This document shows positions 1-7,662 of a stretch of DNA of 64,000 nucleotides, in pieces (the stretch's first letter is position 1; every line of letters starts with the position of its first letter). A program made the position numbers and the translations under genes. Source of the DNA: Hominenteromicrobium sp900549945 (GTDB lineage: Bacteria > Bacillota > Clostridia > Oscillospirales > Acutalibacteraceae); contig CABRNK010000014.1 in NCBI GenBank assembly GCA_902472305.1, positions 1-64,000 of the forward strand. Direction: 5' to 3'. The notes under the pieces were generated by a model that saw nothing but the letters and a program-made list of their open reading frames with translations, had not been told where the DNA came from and did not search any database.

Positions 1-948
1 TCCTGCCTGATGGGTGATTCGACAGCGCTTGCCTCAGCAATTGTGCGGTGCTGCCTTAAGAAAACAATAGATTTGGTACAGGCTTATTTTGGTGAAGCTG
101 TCCCGGCTGATACGATGTGTGTTCCAACAGAAAACAAAGGAATGATTTTTACCAACGATAAAGGCAAGTCTTTCCGTTTTGAACAGGATGGGCTGAATGT
201 GTGGCGCAGTTCCTTTGATAAATGGCTTGCAGACAAAGCGGGGCAATCCGGTGCAGAAGTCAGAGATAATACAACCGCGCTATCTTGTGAGGAACAGGAC
301 GGAATTGTGACTGTCACGCTAAAAGGTGAAAATACATATACCGAACAGGCAAAATATGTTATCGATTGTGAAGGTGTAGTCGGAACATTAAAACGAAAAC
401 TGCTTGGTTGTGATTTGCCGTACATCACTACCTATCAGACATACAATCAAGGCAGCGTTGACTTAGATTACCGATTTTTCCATGCTTATTTGCAACCGGA
501 ATTGTCCGAATATGACGCATGGTTTAATGTAAAAGATAATTTGTTAGTGCTGGGCGTGTCTGTCAAGGACAGCCGCAATGCGGAGTATTATTACTCTCGT
601 TTTGTCTCTTACATGAAAGAAAAACATAATCTGCGGATTGATAAACAGTTACGGATTGATAAGTGGCTCATGCCCCATATTCGTCCCGGCTGCGCCATTG
701 ATTACGGTGTAGGACGGGTGCTGTTTGCGGGAGAAATTGCAGGGTTTCTAAATCCTATGGGTGAGGGCATTTCTGCCGCAATGGAAAGCGGCTGCTTTGC
801 AGCAGCGGCAATTATTCAGCACTATGATGAAATGGATTTGATTTATGCCAGCTACAGGAAAAGCACATCTGTTCTGCATAACTACATGAAGCGTCAATGG
901 AATTTCGTTGCGGGAATGACTGATACTTTTAGGGAAATGCAGTTGTGA
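1..948 (+). CDS. FAD-dependent oxidoreductase, geranylgeranyl-reductase-like (5' truncated)
   Basis: The reading frame is open from base 1, so the N-terminus, with its Rossmann GxGxxG motif, lies outside the window. The visible part of about 315 residues has the middle and C-terminal pattern of the NAD(P)/FAD-dependent oxidoreductases related to geranylgeranyl reductase. A segment GRVLFAGEIAGFLNPMGEGI near the C-terminus is the second FAD-contacting motif (GD/GE-A-G-x-x-x-P-x-x-G-E-G-I). The protein is probably a cytosolic flavoprotein; its substrate cannot be told. Base composition is clearly more AT-rich than in the following genes, which suggests a recently acquired segment. A strong terminator follows at 1071. 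Family confident, specific function unknown. Confidence 0.75.
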   Translation, partial: SCLMGDSTALASAIVRCCLKKTIDLVQAYFGEAVPADTMCVPTENKGMIFTNDKGKSFRFEQDGLNVWRSSFDKWLADKAGQSGAEVRDNTTALSCEEQDGIVTVTLKGENTYTEQAKYVIDCEGVVGTLKRKLLGCDLPYITTYQTYNQGSVDLDYRFFHAYLQPELSEYDAWFNVKDNLLVLGVSVKDSRNAEYYYSRFVSYMKEKHNLRIDKQLRIDKWLMPHIRPGCAIDYGVGRVLFAGEIAGFLNPMGEGISAAMESGCFAAAAIIQHYDEMDLIYASYRKSTSVLHNYMKRQWNFVAGMTDTFREMQL

Positions 949-1070
949 GTTTATTAACCGAAAATCGCAGTTTGTGCAAGGGATTGGGGCGTTTCCGGCA
1001 AGCAGAAATCTCTCCTGCCGCCGCAGACAAAGTGAATGATTCATGCGGAAAAGGCACCCCGTTCCTGTGA

Positions 1071-1107
1071 AAAATAAGGCTGTTTGCTCGGGGCAGCCTT
1101 ATTTTTA
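1071..1107 (+). terminator. Intrinsic terminator after the flavoprotein gene
   Basis: Perfect 12-bp stem AAAATAAGGCTG (1071-1082) with CAGCCTTATTTT (1094-1105), 11-nt loop, and a U-rich 3' side. The A/T base of the stem makes it potentially bidirectional. Confidence 0.85.
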
Positions 1108-1236
1108 TGGGCCGAAAGACCCTGCGCGGTTTTGGCGTTAAGGCCGGCGCAGGGCGAAAAAAGGCGCGGCAAATCCCGGAAAATTGCGGACGCTGCAAAG
1201 ATTTGTGCCGGATGCGTTTCCTTTTCCGCCGGATTG

Positions 1237-1245
1237 TGATACAAT
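1237..1245 (+). promoter_or_regulatory. Extended -10 promoter for the folate operon
   Basis: TG-A-TACAAT at 1237-1245 lies about 50 nt upstream of the folE start, in otherwise GC-rich DNA. The -35 region (TTTCCT at 17 nt) is weak, so this is an extended -10 call only. Confidence 0.45.
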
Positions 1246-1295
1246 AGCCTTGCTTTCAGCAGATTACAGATTCGTCCGGAAAGGAAGCGGATACA

Positions 1296-1853
1296 ATGGA
1301 TTTGGAAAGAATCGAACGGGCCGTGCGGGAGATCTTGCTCGCGGTCGGCGAGGACCCGGAGCGCGAGGGGCTTTTGGAAACGCCGTCGCGCGTCGCGCGC
1401 ATGTATGCGGAGATCTTCTCGGGCCTGCACGCGGACCCGAAACAGCATCTGAAATTTTTTGACGCGGGCGGCCACGACGAGCTGGTGCTCGTGCGCGACA
1501 TCCCGCTCTATTCCGTGTGCGAGCACCACTTGCTGCCGTTCATCGGCAAGTGCCACATCGCGTATATCCCGAAGGACGGGCGGATCATCGGGCTTTCGAA
1601 GTTCGCCCGTATTGTGGACTGCTTCGCGCGCCGCCCGCAGGTGCAGGAGCGCCTGACCGCGCAGGTCGCCGATTTCATCGAGGAAAACCTCGCGCCGCGC
1701 GGCGTGGCCGTGTTCATCGAGGCCGAGCACCTGTGCATGACGATGCGCGGCGCCCGTGCGGCCGGCGCGCTGACCAAGACCTCCGCGCTGCGCGGCTGCA
1801 TGCGCTCGGAGGCGAAAACACGCAACGAGGTCATGCTGCTGCTCTCGAAATGA
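1296..1853 (+). CDS. folE: GTP cyclohydrolase I
   Basis: Converts GTP to 7,8-dihydroneopterin triphosphate, the first step of tetrahydrofolate synthesis, as a zinc-dependent cytosolic oligomer. The protein has 185 residues, normal for bacterial FolE. The zinc ligands are visible: Cys75 and His78 in the CEHHLLPF motif and Cys147 in HLCM. The segment GLSKFARIVDCFARRPQVQE is the family signature. The ATG follows an AAGGAAG ribosome-binding site. It is the first gene of a compact folE-folP-folB-folK operon; the gap to folP is 14 nt. Assignment is secure. Confidence 0.97.
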   Translation: MDLERIERAVREILLAVGEDPEREGLLETPSRVARMYAEIFSGLHADPKQHLKFFDAGGHDELVLVRDIPLYSVCEHHLLPFIGKCHIAYIPKDGRIIGLSKFARIVDCFARRPQVQERLTAQVADFIEENLAPRGVAVFIEAEHLCMTMRGARAAGALTKTSALRGCMRSEAKTRNEVMLLLSK

Positions 1854-1867
1854 GCGGGGGAGTGAAT

Positions 1868-2695
1868 ATGGAAGAATTTTTCGCGGCGGGGAAGCGCTTC
1901 CCGCTGAACAGGACGTATGTAATGGGTATTTTGAACGTGACGCCCGACTCGTTTTCGGACGGCGGGCTCTATCTCGACCCGGCGGCCGCGGTGCGCCGCG
2001 CGCGGGAGATGGAGGCGCAGGGCGTCGACATCATCGACATCGGCGGGCAGTCGACGCGCCCGGGCAGCACGCGGATTTCGCCGGAGGCGGAGTGGGGCCG
2101 TATCGGGGCCGTCGTGCAGGCGGTCGCGGCGGAGACGCAGCTTGCCGTTTCGATCGATACGTTTTACCCCGCGGTCGCCGAAAAAGCGCTGCGGGCCGGC
2201 GCGCATATCATCAACGATGTGACCGGCTTTTCCGCCGAAATGTGGCGCGCCGTGCAGGGCACGGACTGCGGCTGCGTCGTCATGCACCCCGGCGACCCGG
2301 ACGACCTCTCGGGCGGCCGGCGCGATATTTTGGAGACGGTGCGCGCGTTTTTCGAGGGGAAGGCCGCAGAGGCCGCGCAATACGGTGTGGAGCGGCGCCG
2401 GCTGTGCTTTGACCCGGGCGTTGGCTTCGGCAAAACGCACGCCGAAAACCTCGAGCTGATTGCGAACCCGGACGCGCTGCGCGCCGCGGGCGCGGCGCTT
2501 TTGATGGCGGCCTCGCGCAAGCGCGTGATCGCCGCGGTATGCGGCGAGGGCCCGGCGGCTGAGCGCGTGGCGGGCACGGTCGCGGCGCACACGGCCGCGG
2601 CGGTTTTCGGCGCGGATATGGTGCGCGCGCACGACACGCGCGAGGCGGTGCAGGCGGCGCGCATGGCGGACGCTGTCCGCCGATACAGGCGATAG
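1868..2695 (+). CDS. folP: Dihydropteroate synthase
   Basis: Condenses 6-hydroxymethyl-dihydropterin diphosphate with p-aminobenzoate to give dihydropteroate; this is the sulfonamide target. The 275-residue TIM barrel carries the two signature loops: MGILNVTPDSFSDGG (about 19-33) and DIGGQSTRPGS (about 57-67, Gln replacing the usual Glu of GGESTRPG). The pterin-pocket strand IINDVTG and the GVGFGKT loop are also present. A longer upstream reading frame exists, but ATG 1868 follows a GGGGGAGTGA ribosome-binding region just after the folE stop and gives the normal N-terminus. Confidence 0.96.
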   Translation: MEEFFAAGKRFPLNRTYVMGILNVTPDSFSDGGLYLDPAAAVRRAREMEAQGVDIIDIGGQSTRPGSTRISPEAEWGRIGAVVQAVAAETQLAVSIDTFYPAVAEKALRAGAHIINDVTGFSAEMWRAVQGTDCGCVVMHPGDPDDLSGGRRDILETVRAFFEGKAAEAAQYGVERRRLCFDPGVGFGKTHAENLELIANPDALRAAGAALLMAASRKRVIAAVCGEGPAAERVAGTVAAHTAAAVFGADMVRAHDTREAVQAARMADAVRRYRR

Positions 2696-2735
2696 AGAGG
2701 CGGGGCACGGCGCCCGGCGGAAAGGACAGACGGAT

Positions 2736-3098
2736 ATGGAAACGATACGGATCAAGGGGCTTGAAATCTTCGCCTATCACGGCGTAAATCCCGAGGAAAA
2801 GGAAAACGGGCAGAAATTTGTGCTCGACCTCGCGCTTTCGGCGGATCTCACCCGCGCGGCGCAGAGCGACGATCTCAAGGATACGGTCAATTACGCCGCG
2901 GTGCGCAAGGCCGTCAACGCGGCGTTCACGGCGCAGAAGTACGACCTGATCGAGCGCGCGGCGCAGGTGGTGTGCGACGCCGTGCTCGCCGGCTTCCCGC
3001 AGGTGGAGGCGGTCACGCTCGAGCTGAAAAAGCCCGAGGCGCCGATCAACGCGGTATTCGATTACGTCTCGGTCGAGATGACGAGGCGGCGCGCATGA
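2736..3098 (+). CDS. folB: Dihydroneopterin aldolase
   Basis: Cleaves 7,8-dihydroneopterin to 6-hydroxymethyl-7,8-dihydropterin and glycolaldehyde. It has 120 residues, the usual size. The N-terminal FAYHGVNPEEKENGQ segment (about 12-26) holds the conserved Tyr and the Glu that anchors the pterin, and LELKKPEAPI near residue 100 holds the catalytic Lys. An AAAGGAC site precedes the ATG. Its stop codon overlaps the folK start (ATGA), so the two are translationally coupled. Confidence 0.95.
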   Translation: METIRIKGLEIFAYHGVNPEEKENGQKFVLDLALSADLTRAAQSDDLKDTVNYAAVRKAVNAAFTAQKYDLIERAAQVVCDAVLAGFPQVEAVTLELKKPEAPINAVFDYVSVEMTRRRA

Positions 3099-3631
3099 GC
3101 CGCGCGGTGCTCGGCCTCGGCACGAATCTCGGCGACCGGGGCAGGAACCTTGCGGCGGCGGTCGAAGCGCTTGGCCGGCTGCCGGAAACGGCGGTGGCGC
3201 GCGTCTCCTCCGTCTGGCAGACCGCGCCGTTCGACGTGCCCGACGAGCAGCAGGATTACTGGAATATCTGCGTTTTACTCGAAACGGAGCTTTCGTCGCG
3301 CGCCTTGCTCGGCGCGTGCCTCGGCATAGAGGCGGCGCTCGGGCGCGTGCGCCGCACCTACCACGGCGCGCGCACGATCGACCTCGACCTGCTCCTGTAC
3401 AAGGGCGCGGCCTGCGCGGAGAAGGAGCTGACGCTGCCGCACCCCGGCATCTCGTCGCGTGCGTTCGTGCTGTTCCCCCTGCGGGAGCTTTTTCCGGCGC
3501 TCGAGGTGTTCGGCGCCGATTACAGCGGGGCGCCGGGGCTTGCGGATGCAGATGCGGTGCAGTGTATCGGGAGTATGGCGGATTTGCTGAAAATTGAAGA
3601 AAGAATAGCCGGGTCCTTGTGGGAAGTGTGA
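3095..3631 (+). CDS. folK: 2-amino-4-hydroxy-6-hydroxymethyldihydropteridine diphosphokinase
   Basis: Transfers pyrophosphate from ATP to 6-hydroxymethyl-7,8-dihydropterin, supplying the FolP substrate. The 178-residue protein starts with VLGLGTNLGDR, which matches the family N-terminus, and has GARTIDLDLLLY (about 91-102) with the two Asp residues that bind magnesium. The start at 3095 overlaps the folB stop; an earlier in-frame start inside folB would add residues foreign to the family. It is the last gene of the folate operon. No folC or dihydrofolate reductase gene is present in this window. Confidence 0.96.
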   Translation: MSRAVLGLGTNLGDRGRNLAAAVEALGRLPETAVARVSSVWQTAPFDVPDEQQDYWNICVLLETELSSRALLGACLGIEAALGRVRRTYHGARTIDLDLLLYKGAACAEKELTLPHPGISSRAFVLFPLRELFPALEVFGADYSGAPGLADADAVQCIGSMADLLKIEERIAGSLWEV

Positions 3632-3680
3632 GTGTTTTTGCTTTTGTAAAAGATAATTACAAATTTATTTCAAAAAAGGC

Positions 3681-3709
3681 TTGAAAAAGTTACTGGTTTG
3701 TAATATATT
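3681..3709 (+). promoter_or_regulatory. SigmaA-type promoter of the M23 gene
   Basis: TTGAAA (3681-3686), 17-nt spacer, TATATT (3704-3709), in an AT-rich gap 58 nt before the ATG at 3767. Confidence 0.7.
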
Positions 3710-3766
3710 ATATTGCAGAACAAAAAAGCCCGCGGCTTTGCGCGGTGCAGTTATGGAGTTTTGCAT

Positions 3767-5005
3767 ATGAAGAAAAGGAACATGCGCATTATTTCCGGTA
3801 TACTGGCTTTGACACTGCTGGTTTCCACGAATGTTTTTGCGACGACGACAAGCGAATACGACGCGCAGATCAGTGAGGTCAAGGCGAAGCAGGAGCAGAA
3901 CGAAGCCGAGGCGGCGGAGCTGAACGCGCGGCTCGACGCGCTGCGCTCCGAAACGGCGGACGCCGAAGCGTATCAGGCGACGCTTGTCGAACAGATCCAG
4001 AATTATCAGGAGAGCATCGACCTCGCCCGCGCGCGTATCGACGAGCTGAACGACAGCATCAGCGCGCTGGAGGATGAAATCGAAAAGGCCGACGCTGAAT
4101 ATGCCGACACGCTCGAGCAGCTCAAGGTGCGTCTGAGCGCGCTCTATAAGGCTGGCGGCGATCTTACGACTTTGCAGATTCTGCTCGATTCCACGAGCCT
4201 GTACGACTTTTCGATCCGCTCCGAGGCGATGGAGAGTGTCACCCGCCACGATAAGCAGCTGATGGAACAGATTAAGGAATACATGCTCCTCACGCAGGAG
4301 CAGCGCGACGAGCTGAAGGTTCAGAAGGAGGAGCTCGCCGACCAGAAGAAGGATCTTGAGAGCAAGCAGGCGGATCTTCAGGTAATGGAGGAGGAAAACG
4401 CCCGGCTGATCGAGGAACTGCAGATCCAGAGCGCTGAGGCGGAGGACCTGATCGCGGAGAATGAGGCCGAGAGCGCCGAATACCTCTCGCAGCTTGAGAC
4501 GCTGATCGACCAGCGCAGCGAGCAGGCGGCCCGCGAGGAAGAGGAGCGCCAGCAGGCGCTGCAGAACCAGCAGAACCAGAGCGGCGGTTCGTCCGGCTCC
4601 GGCTCGAACAACGACAGCAGCGTTTTGAATACCGGCAGCCTTTCGTTCAGCTGGCCGCTCGCCGGCTACGGCTACGAGAGCATCACGCAGTATTACGGCA
4701 ACAACGGCCACAGGGGCCTCGACATCGGCATCCCCTACGGCACGCCGATCTACGCTTCGGAATCCGGTCAGGTCATCTCGGCCGAGTACCACTGGTCTTG
4801 GGGCAATAACGTGCTCATTTGGCATAACGACACGTATTCCACGCGCTACGCGCATTGCAGCTCGCTTGCGGTATCGGCCGGCGAATACGTGCAGAAGGGA
4901 CAGGTTATTGGGTATGCGGGCTCCACCGGTAATTCCACCGGCAACCACCTGCACTTTGAGGTGTACCAGAACGGCGACCGCGTGAACCCGTCGAACTTTG
5001 TGTAA
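3767..5005 (+). CDS. Murein hydrolase activator / M23 peptidase with coiled coil (EnvC-like)
   Basis: Secreted cell-wall protein of 412 residues. It has a signal peptide (positively charged start, hydrophobic core ILALTLLVSTNVFA), a long Glu/Ala/Leu-rich coiled coil over roughly residues 28-260, a Ser/Gly/Gln-rich linker, and a C-terminal M23 (LytM) domain. Zinc ligands are intact: His315 and Asp319 in HRGLDIG, and the HLH pair at 394-396. It may therefore be an active DD- or LD-endopeptidase, unlike degenerate EnvC proteins that only activate amidases. The ATG at 3767 follows a GGAG site and starts the signal peptide; an upstream in-frame ATG at 3713 overlaps the promoter and is rejected. 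Likely role in septal or sporulation peptidoglycan cleavage (inference). Confidence 0.9.
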   Translation: MKKRNMRIISGILALTLLVSTNVFATTTSEYDAQISEVKAKQEQNEAEAAELNARLDALRSETADAEAYQATLVEQIQNYQESIDLARARIDELNDSISALEDEIEKADAEYADTLEQLKVRLSALYKAGGDLTTLQILLDSTSLYDFSIRSEAMESVTRHDKQLMEQIKEYMLLTQEQRDELKVQKEELADQKKDLESKQADLQVMEEENARLIEELQIQSAEAEDLIAENEAESAEYLSQLETLIDQRSEQAAREEEERQQALQNQQNQSGGSSGSGSNNDSSVLNTGSLSFSWPLAGYGYESITQYYGNNGHRGLDIGIPYGTPIYASESGQVISAEYHWSWGNNVLIWHNDTYSTRYAHCSSLAVSAGEYVQKGQVIGYAGSTGNSTGNHLHFEVYQNGDRVNPSNFV

Positions 5006-5054
5006 GTGATATAAAGCCAAGCCTGAATTTAATTTTGAAAAGGGGTTGTTCATT

Positions 5055-5108
5055 ATGGCGATGCAGAATATTCGGAAACACATAAATTGGAGGGTATCCT
5101 TGCGTTAA
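5055..5108 (+). CDS. Possible 17-codon leader ORF ahead of the acetyltransferase
   Basis: ATG at 5055 preceded by AAAAGGGG (5037-5044) opens a 17-codon frame ending in TAA at 5106. Its last codons overlap the 5' arm of a hairpin: GGAGGGT 5089-5095 with ACCCTCC 5108-5114. The 3' arm can instead pair CCTCC (5110-5114) with the GGAGG ribosome-binding site (5122-5126) of the next gene. This arrangement resembles translational attenuation. No homology supports the peptide; the call rests on layout only. Confidence 0.3.
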   Translation: MAMQNIRKHINWRVSLR

Positions 5109-5132
5109 CCCTCCCGATCATGGAGGAAAATA

Positions 5133-5582
5133 ATGGACAGTATCACCCTAAGGAAAATCGATGAATCCAACTTTTTGGACTGCTTCGGCTTGAAGCTTGC
5201 AGCAGGACAGGAGAAGTATGTTTCAAACCCCATTCGCAGTCTTGCGCAGGCGTATGTCTACTACAGCCAATGCGTGCCGTTTGGCATATACGCAGCAGAT
5301 AAAATGGTCGGCTACGTCATGGTTATCTATGATTACGATGAAGAAGCGTATAATATTTGGCACATGATGATCGACAGCGCTTTTCAGGGGAATGGGTATG
5401 GCAAAGGGGCGCTGCGGAAAATTCTCGAGTACATTGCTTCGGCGCCGTTTGGAAGCTCAAAAACCGTTCTGCTCACTTGTAACCCCGAAAATGAAGCGGC
5501 GTATAAGCTGTATCAGAAAATCGGATTTACGGAAACCGGCAGAAGCGACGACGATGAAGTGGAGCTGGGCATGACCCTGTAA
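5133..5582 (+). CDS. GNAT-family N-acetyltransferase (polyamine acetyltransferase-like)
   Basis: Acetyl-CoA-dependent acetyltransferase of 149 residues, a single GNAT fold. The acetyl-CoA loop is in FQGNGYGKGALRKILEY (about 86-102) and the C-terminal NPENEAAYKLYQKIGF segment is typical. Overall the sequence resembles diamine or spermidine acetyltransferases of the BltD/PaiA type. Base composition is lower in GC than its neighbours, suggesting acquisition by transfer. ATG 5133 follows ATGGAGGAAAATA. The upstream leader holds two mutually exclusive hairpins. Substrate is inferred only from general resemblance and could equally be an antibiotic or a protein N-terminus. Confidence 0.8.
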   Translation: MDSITLRKIDESNFLDCFGLKLAAGQEKYVSNPIRSLAQAYVYYSQCVPFGIYAADKMVGYVMVIYDYDEEAYNIWHMMIDSAFQGNGYGKGALRKILEYIASAPFGSSKTVLLTCNPENEAAYKLYQKIGFTETGRSDDDEVELGMTL

Positions 5583-5715
5583 AGCCCATCTGGTTTTACA
5601 GTGCGCGCTTGATTCGGCACGCTTCATGCCAAGCGAAATTCGGCGGAGAAAACGCGCAGGGGCATAGAAGCCCTGCGTTTCCTGCGATGCGCACACATAT
5701 CTGAATGGATCGAAA

Positions 5716-5757
5716 GAGGATCGTCCCTGCGGAAAGCGGCGGGCGGTCCTCCTTTTA
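5716..5757 (+). terminator. Intrinsic terminator after the acetyltransferase
   Basis: GAGGATCGTCC (5716-5726) pairs over 11 bp, with G-U pairs, with GGGCGGTCCTC (5741-5751), followed by CTTTTATTT. Confidence 0.75.
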
Positions 5758-5821
5758 TTTGGTATAAACCCTTTCCGAAATGCGCAGACTATTTTCAAAA
5801 GATGCAGGAAGGGTGAGGCTT

Positions 5822-7078
5822 ATGAAAATTCAGAAGGTTTTTGCGGCGGAGGTGCTCGATTCCCGCGGCACGCCGACCGTGAGCGCGACCGTGGTGCTCA
5901 GCGACGGCTCGGTCGGCGTGGCGAACGCGCCATCCGGCGCCTCGACCGGCAAGTTTGAGGCGCACGAGAAGCGCGACGGCGATAAAAAGCGCTACGGCGG
6001 CAAGGGCGTGCAGAAGGCGGTCGCGGGCGTTTCGGAGACGATCGCCCCGGTGCTCGAGCACATCCCGCGGGTGACGGTTCAGGAGGTGGACCGCATTCTG
6101 ATCGAGCTCGACAACACGAAAAACAAGGAGAAACTCGGCGCAAACGCGATGCTGGCCGTGTCGCTCGCGGCCGCAAAAGCGCTCGCGGCGCACTACCGCC
6201 AGCCGCTGTTCCGCTTTCTCGGCGGCGCGAACGCCCGCAAAATGCCTGTGCCGATGATGAATATCCTCAACGGCGGCGCGCACGCGTCGAACAACATCGA
6301 CATACAGGAGTTTATGATCATGCCGGTCGGCGCGAAGCGGTTTTCCGACGCCGTGCGCATGGGCGCCGAGGTCTACCACGCGCTCGGCGGCATCCTGAAA
6401 AGCCGCTCGCTTTCGGTCGCTGTCGGCGATGAGGGCGGCTTTGCGCCGGATCTCGCGAGCGACGAGGCGGCCATCGAGGTGATCCTCGAGGCGATCGGCG
6501 CCGCGGGCTACACGACCGACGAGATCCAGATCGCGCTGGACGCCGCCTCGAGCGAGTGGGCGGCGCAGGACGGCTACCTGCTGCCAAAGCGCGGCACGCG
6601 CTATTCTTCGGCGCAGCTCATCGGCTATTGGGAAAAGCTCTGCGAGAAGTACCCGATCCGCTCGGTCGAGGATCCGCTCGGCGAGGAGGATTTCCCGGCG
6701 TGGACGACGCTGACCGAGCGCATCGGCAAAAAGACGATGCTGGTCGGCGACGACCTGTTCGTCACGAACCCCGCGCGCATCCGCGAGGGTATCGAGCGAC
6801 GCGCGGCGAACGCGCTGCTCGTCAAGCCGAACCAGATCGGCACGCTGACCGAGACGCTGACGGCCATCGAGCTCGCACGCGGCAGCGGCATGAAAACGAT
6901 CCTTTCCCAACGCTCCGGCGAGACCGAGGACACGACGATCGCCGACCTCGCCGTCGCCGTGAATGCCGGGTTCATCAAGTCGGGCGCGCCGTGCCGCAGC
7001 GACCGCACGGCGAAGTACAACCGGCTGCTGCGCATCGCGCTCGAAAACGACCTCGACGAGCAGTACGGGGGGGATTGA
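5822..7078 (+). CDS. eno: Enolase, divergent form with His-to-Gln change in the SHRSGE motif
   Basis: Converts 2-phosphoglycerate to phosphoenolpyruvate in glycolysis. The 418-residue protein (slightly shorter than the usual 430) keeps the main catalytic set: GGAHASNNIDIQEFM with its His and Glu, GDEGGF with the proton-donor Glu, the EDPL and GDDLF magnesium aspartates, the base Lys335 in LLVKPNQIGT, and the Lys in IKSGAP. Two segments depart from most enolases: SGASTGKFEAHEKRDGD, where STGEYEAVELRDGD is usual, and LSQRSGETED, where Gln363 replaces the nearly invariant His of SHRSGE. It may be a specialised or second enolase. ATG 5822 follows GGAAGGGTGAGG. No sigmaA promoter is obvious in the short gap after the preceding terminator. 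Confidence 0.9.
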   Translation: MKIQKVFAAEVLDSRGTPTVSATVVLSDGSVGVANAPSGASTGKFEAHEKRDGDKKRYGGKGVQKAVAGVSETIAPVLEHIPRVTVQEVDRILIELDNTKNKEKLGANAMLAVSLAAAKALAAHYRQPLFRFLGGANARKMPVPMMNILNGGAHASNNIDIQEFMIMPVGAKRFSDAVRMGAEVYHALGGILKSRSLSVAVGDEGGFAPDLASDEAAIEVILEAIGAAGYTTDEIQIALDAASSEWAAQDGYLLPKRGTRYSSAQLIGYWEKLCEKYPIRSVEDPLGEEDFPAWTTLTERIGKKTMLVGDDLFVTNPARIREGIERRAANALLVKPNQIGTLTETLTAIELARGSGMKTILSQRSGETEDTTIADLAVAVNAGFIKSGAPCRSDRTAKYNRLLRIALENDLDEQYGGD

Positions 7079-7103
7079 CGCCTGCGCCGCATCCTGCTAT
7101 ACT
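7075..7103 (+). promoter_or_regulatory. SigmaA-type promoter overlapping the enolase stop codon
   Basis: TTGACG (7075-7080), 17-nt spacer, TATACT (7098-7103). The enolase TGA lies inside the -35 hexamer. It drives the DUF6483-like gene. Confidence 0.65.
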
Positions 7104-7130
7104 GGAAGCAGAATGCAGGGAGGCGAGCGC

Positions 7131-7544
7131 ATGTACCATCAGGACTGGCTGATGCGCCAAATTGAGATCATCGCGGAGACGCTGGCGCGCGTGCTGTTCC
7201 GGAAAACGCCGGCGCGCCGGGCGGATGTTGTTTTGCAGCAAAAAAGCGGTGTATCAGGCGCGGAACTTACGGAAACGCTGCTGGCCATGGTCCGCGCGGG
7301 CGAGCTGTGTGCGGCGGAGGATCTGCTTTACGAGCGCCTTGACCCGGACGACCGGGACGGGCTGGCGGCAGCGCTCCGCTTCTACAGCGCGCTGAACGCG
7401 CTGCCGGATGCGGAGCTTGAAGCGCGGAATTTCCCGCGCGATGAGATCCTTTCGGGGCTCACGGACGTCTGCCGGCGCTGCGGGCTCGAGGACGTGCTGC
7501 ACGCGCTGCCCGGCGGGGAGGACGAGCCGCGATTCGACGCATAA
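7131..7544 (+). CDS. DUF6483-like protein
   Basis: Acidic, mostly helical protein of 137 residues without signal peptide or membrane segment. The opening MYHQDWLMRQIEIIAETLARVLF resembles the short Clostridia proteins grouped as DUF6483 (recognised by pattern, not searched). No catalytic motif is visible and no function is known to me. The ATG at 7131 follows GGGAGGCGAG; an in-frame ATG at 7113 sits on the ribosome-binding site and is less likely. It has its own promoter and a terminator at 7561, so it is monocistronic. Confidence 0.65.
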   Translation: MYHQDWLMRQIEIIAETLARVLFRKTPARRADVVLQQKSGVSGAELTETLLAMVRAGELCAAEDLLYERLDPDDRDGLAAALRFYSALNALPDAELEARNFPRDEILSGLTDVCRRCGLEDVLHALPGGEDEPRFDA

Positions 7545-7560
7545 GGGCAGGAAAAGAGAA

Positions 7561-7594
7561 AAGCCGCAGACCTGTAAAGGCCTGCGGCTTTTTG
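7561..7594 (+). terminator. Bidirectional terminator between convergent genes
   Basis: AAGCCGCAG (7561-7569) pairs with CTGCGGCTT (7582-7590), followed by TTTGT on the plus strand and a T/C-rich run on the minus strand. It can serve both the plus gene ending at 7544 and the minus gene ending at 7663. Confidence 0.8.
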
Positions 7595-7662
7595 TCTGGG
7601 ATATGGCGCCCGCAGCCGAAAGCAGCGCGCGGCGGGTGTTTTTGCGGAAAACGCGATGGGCG

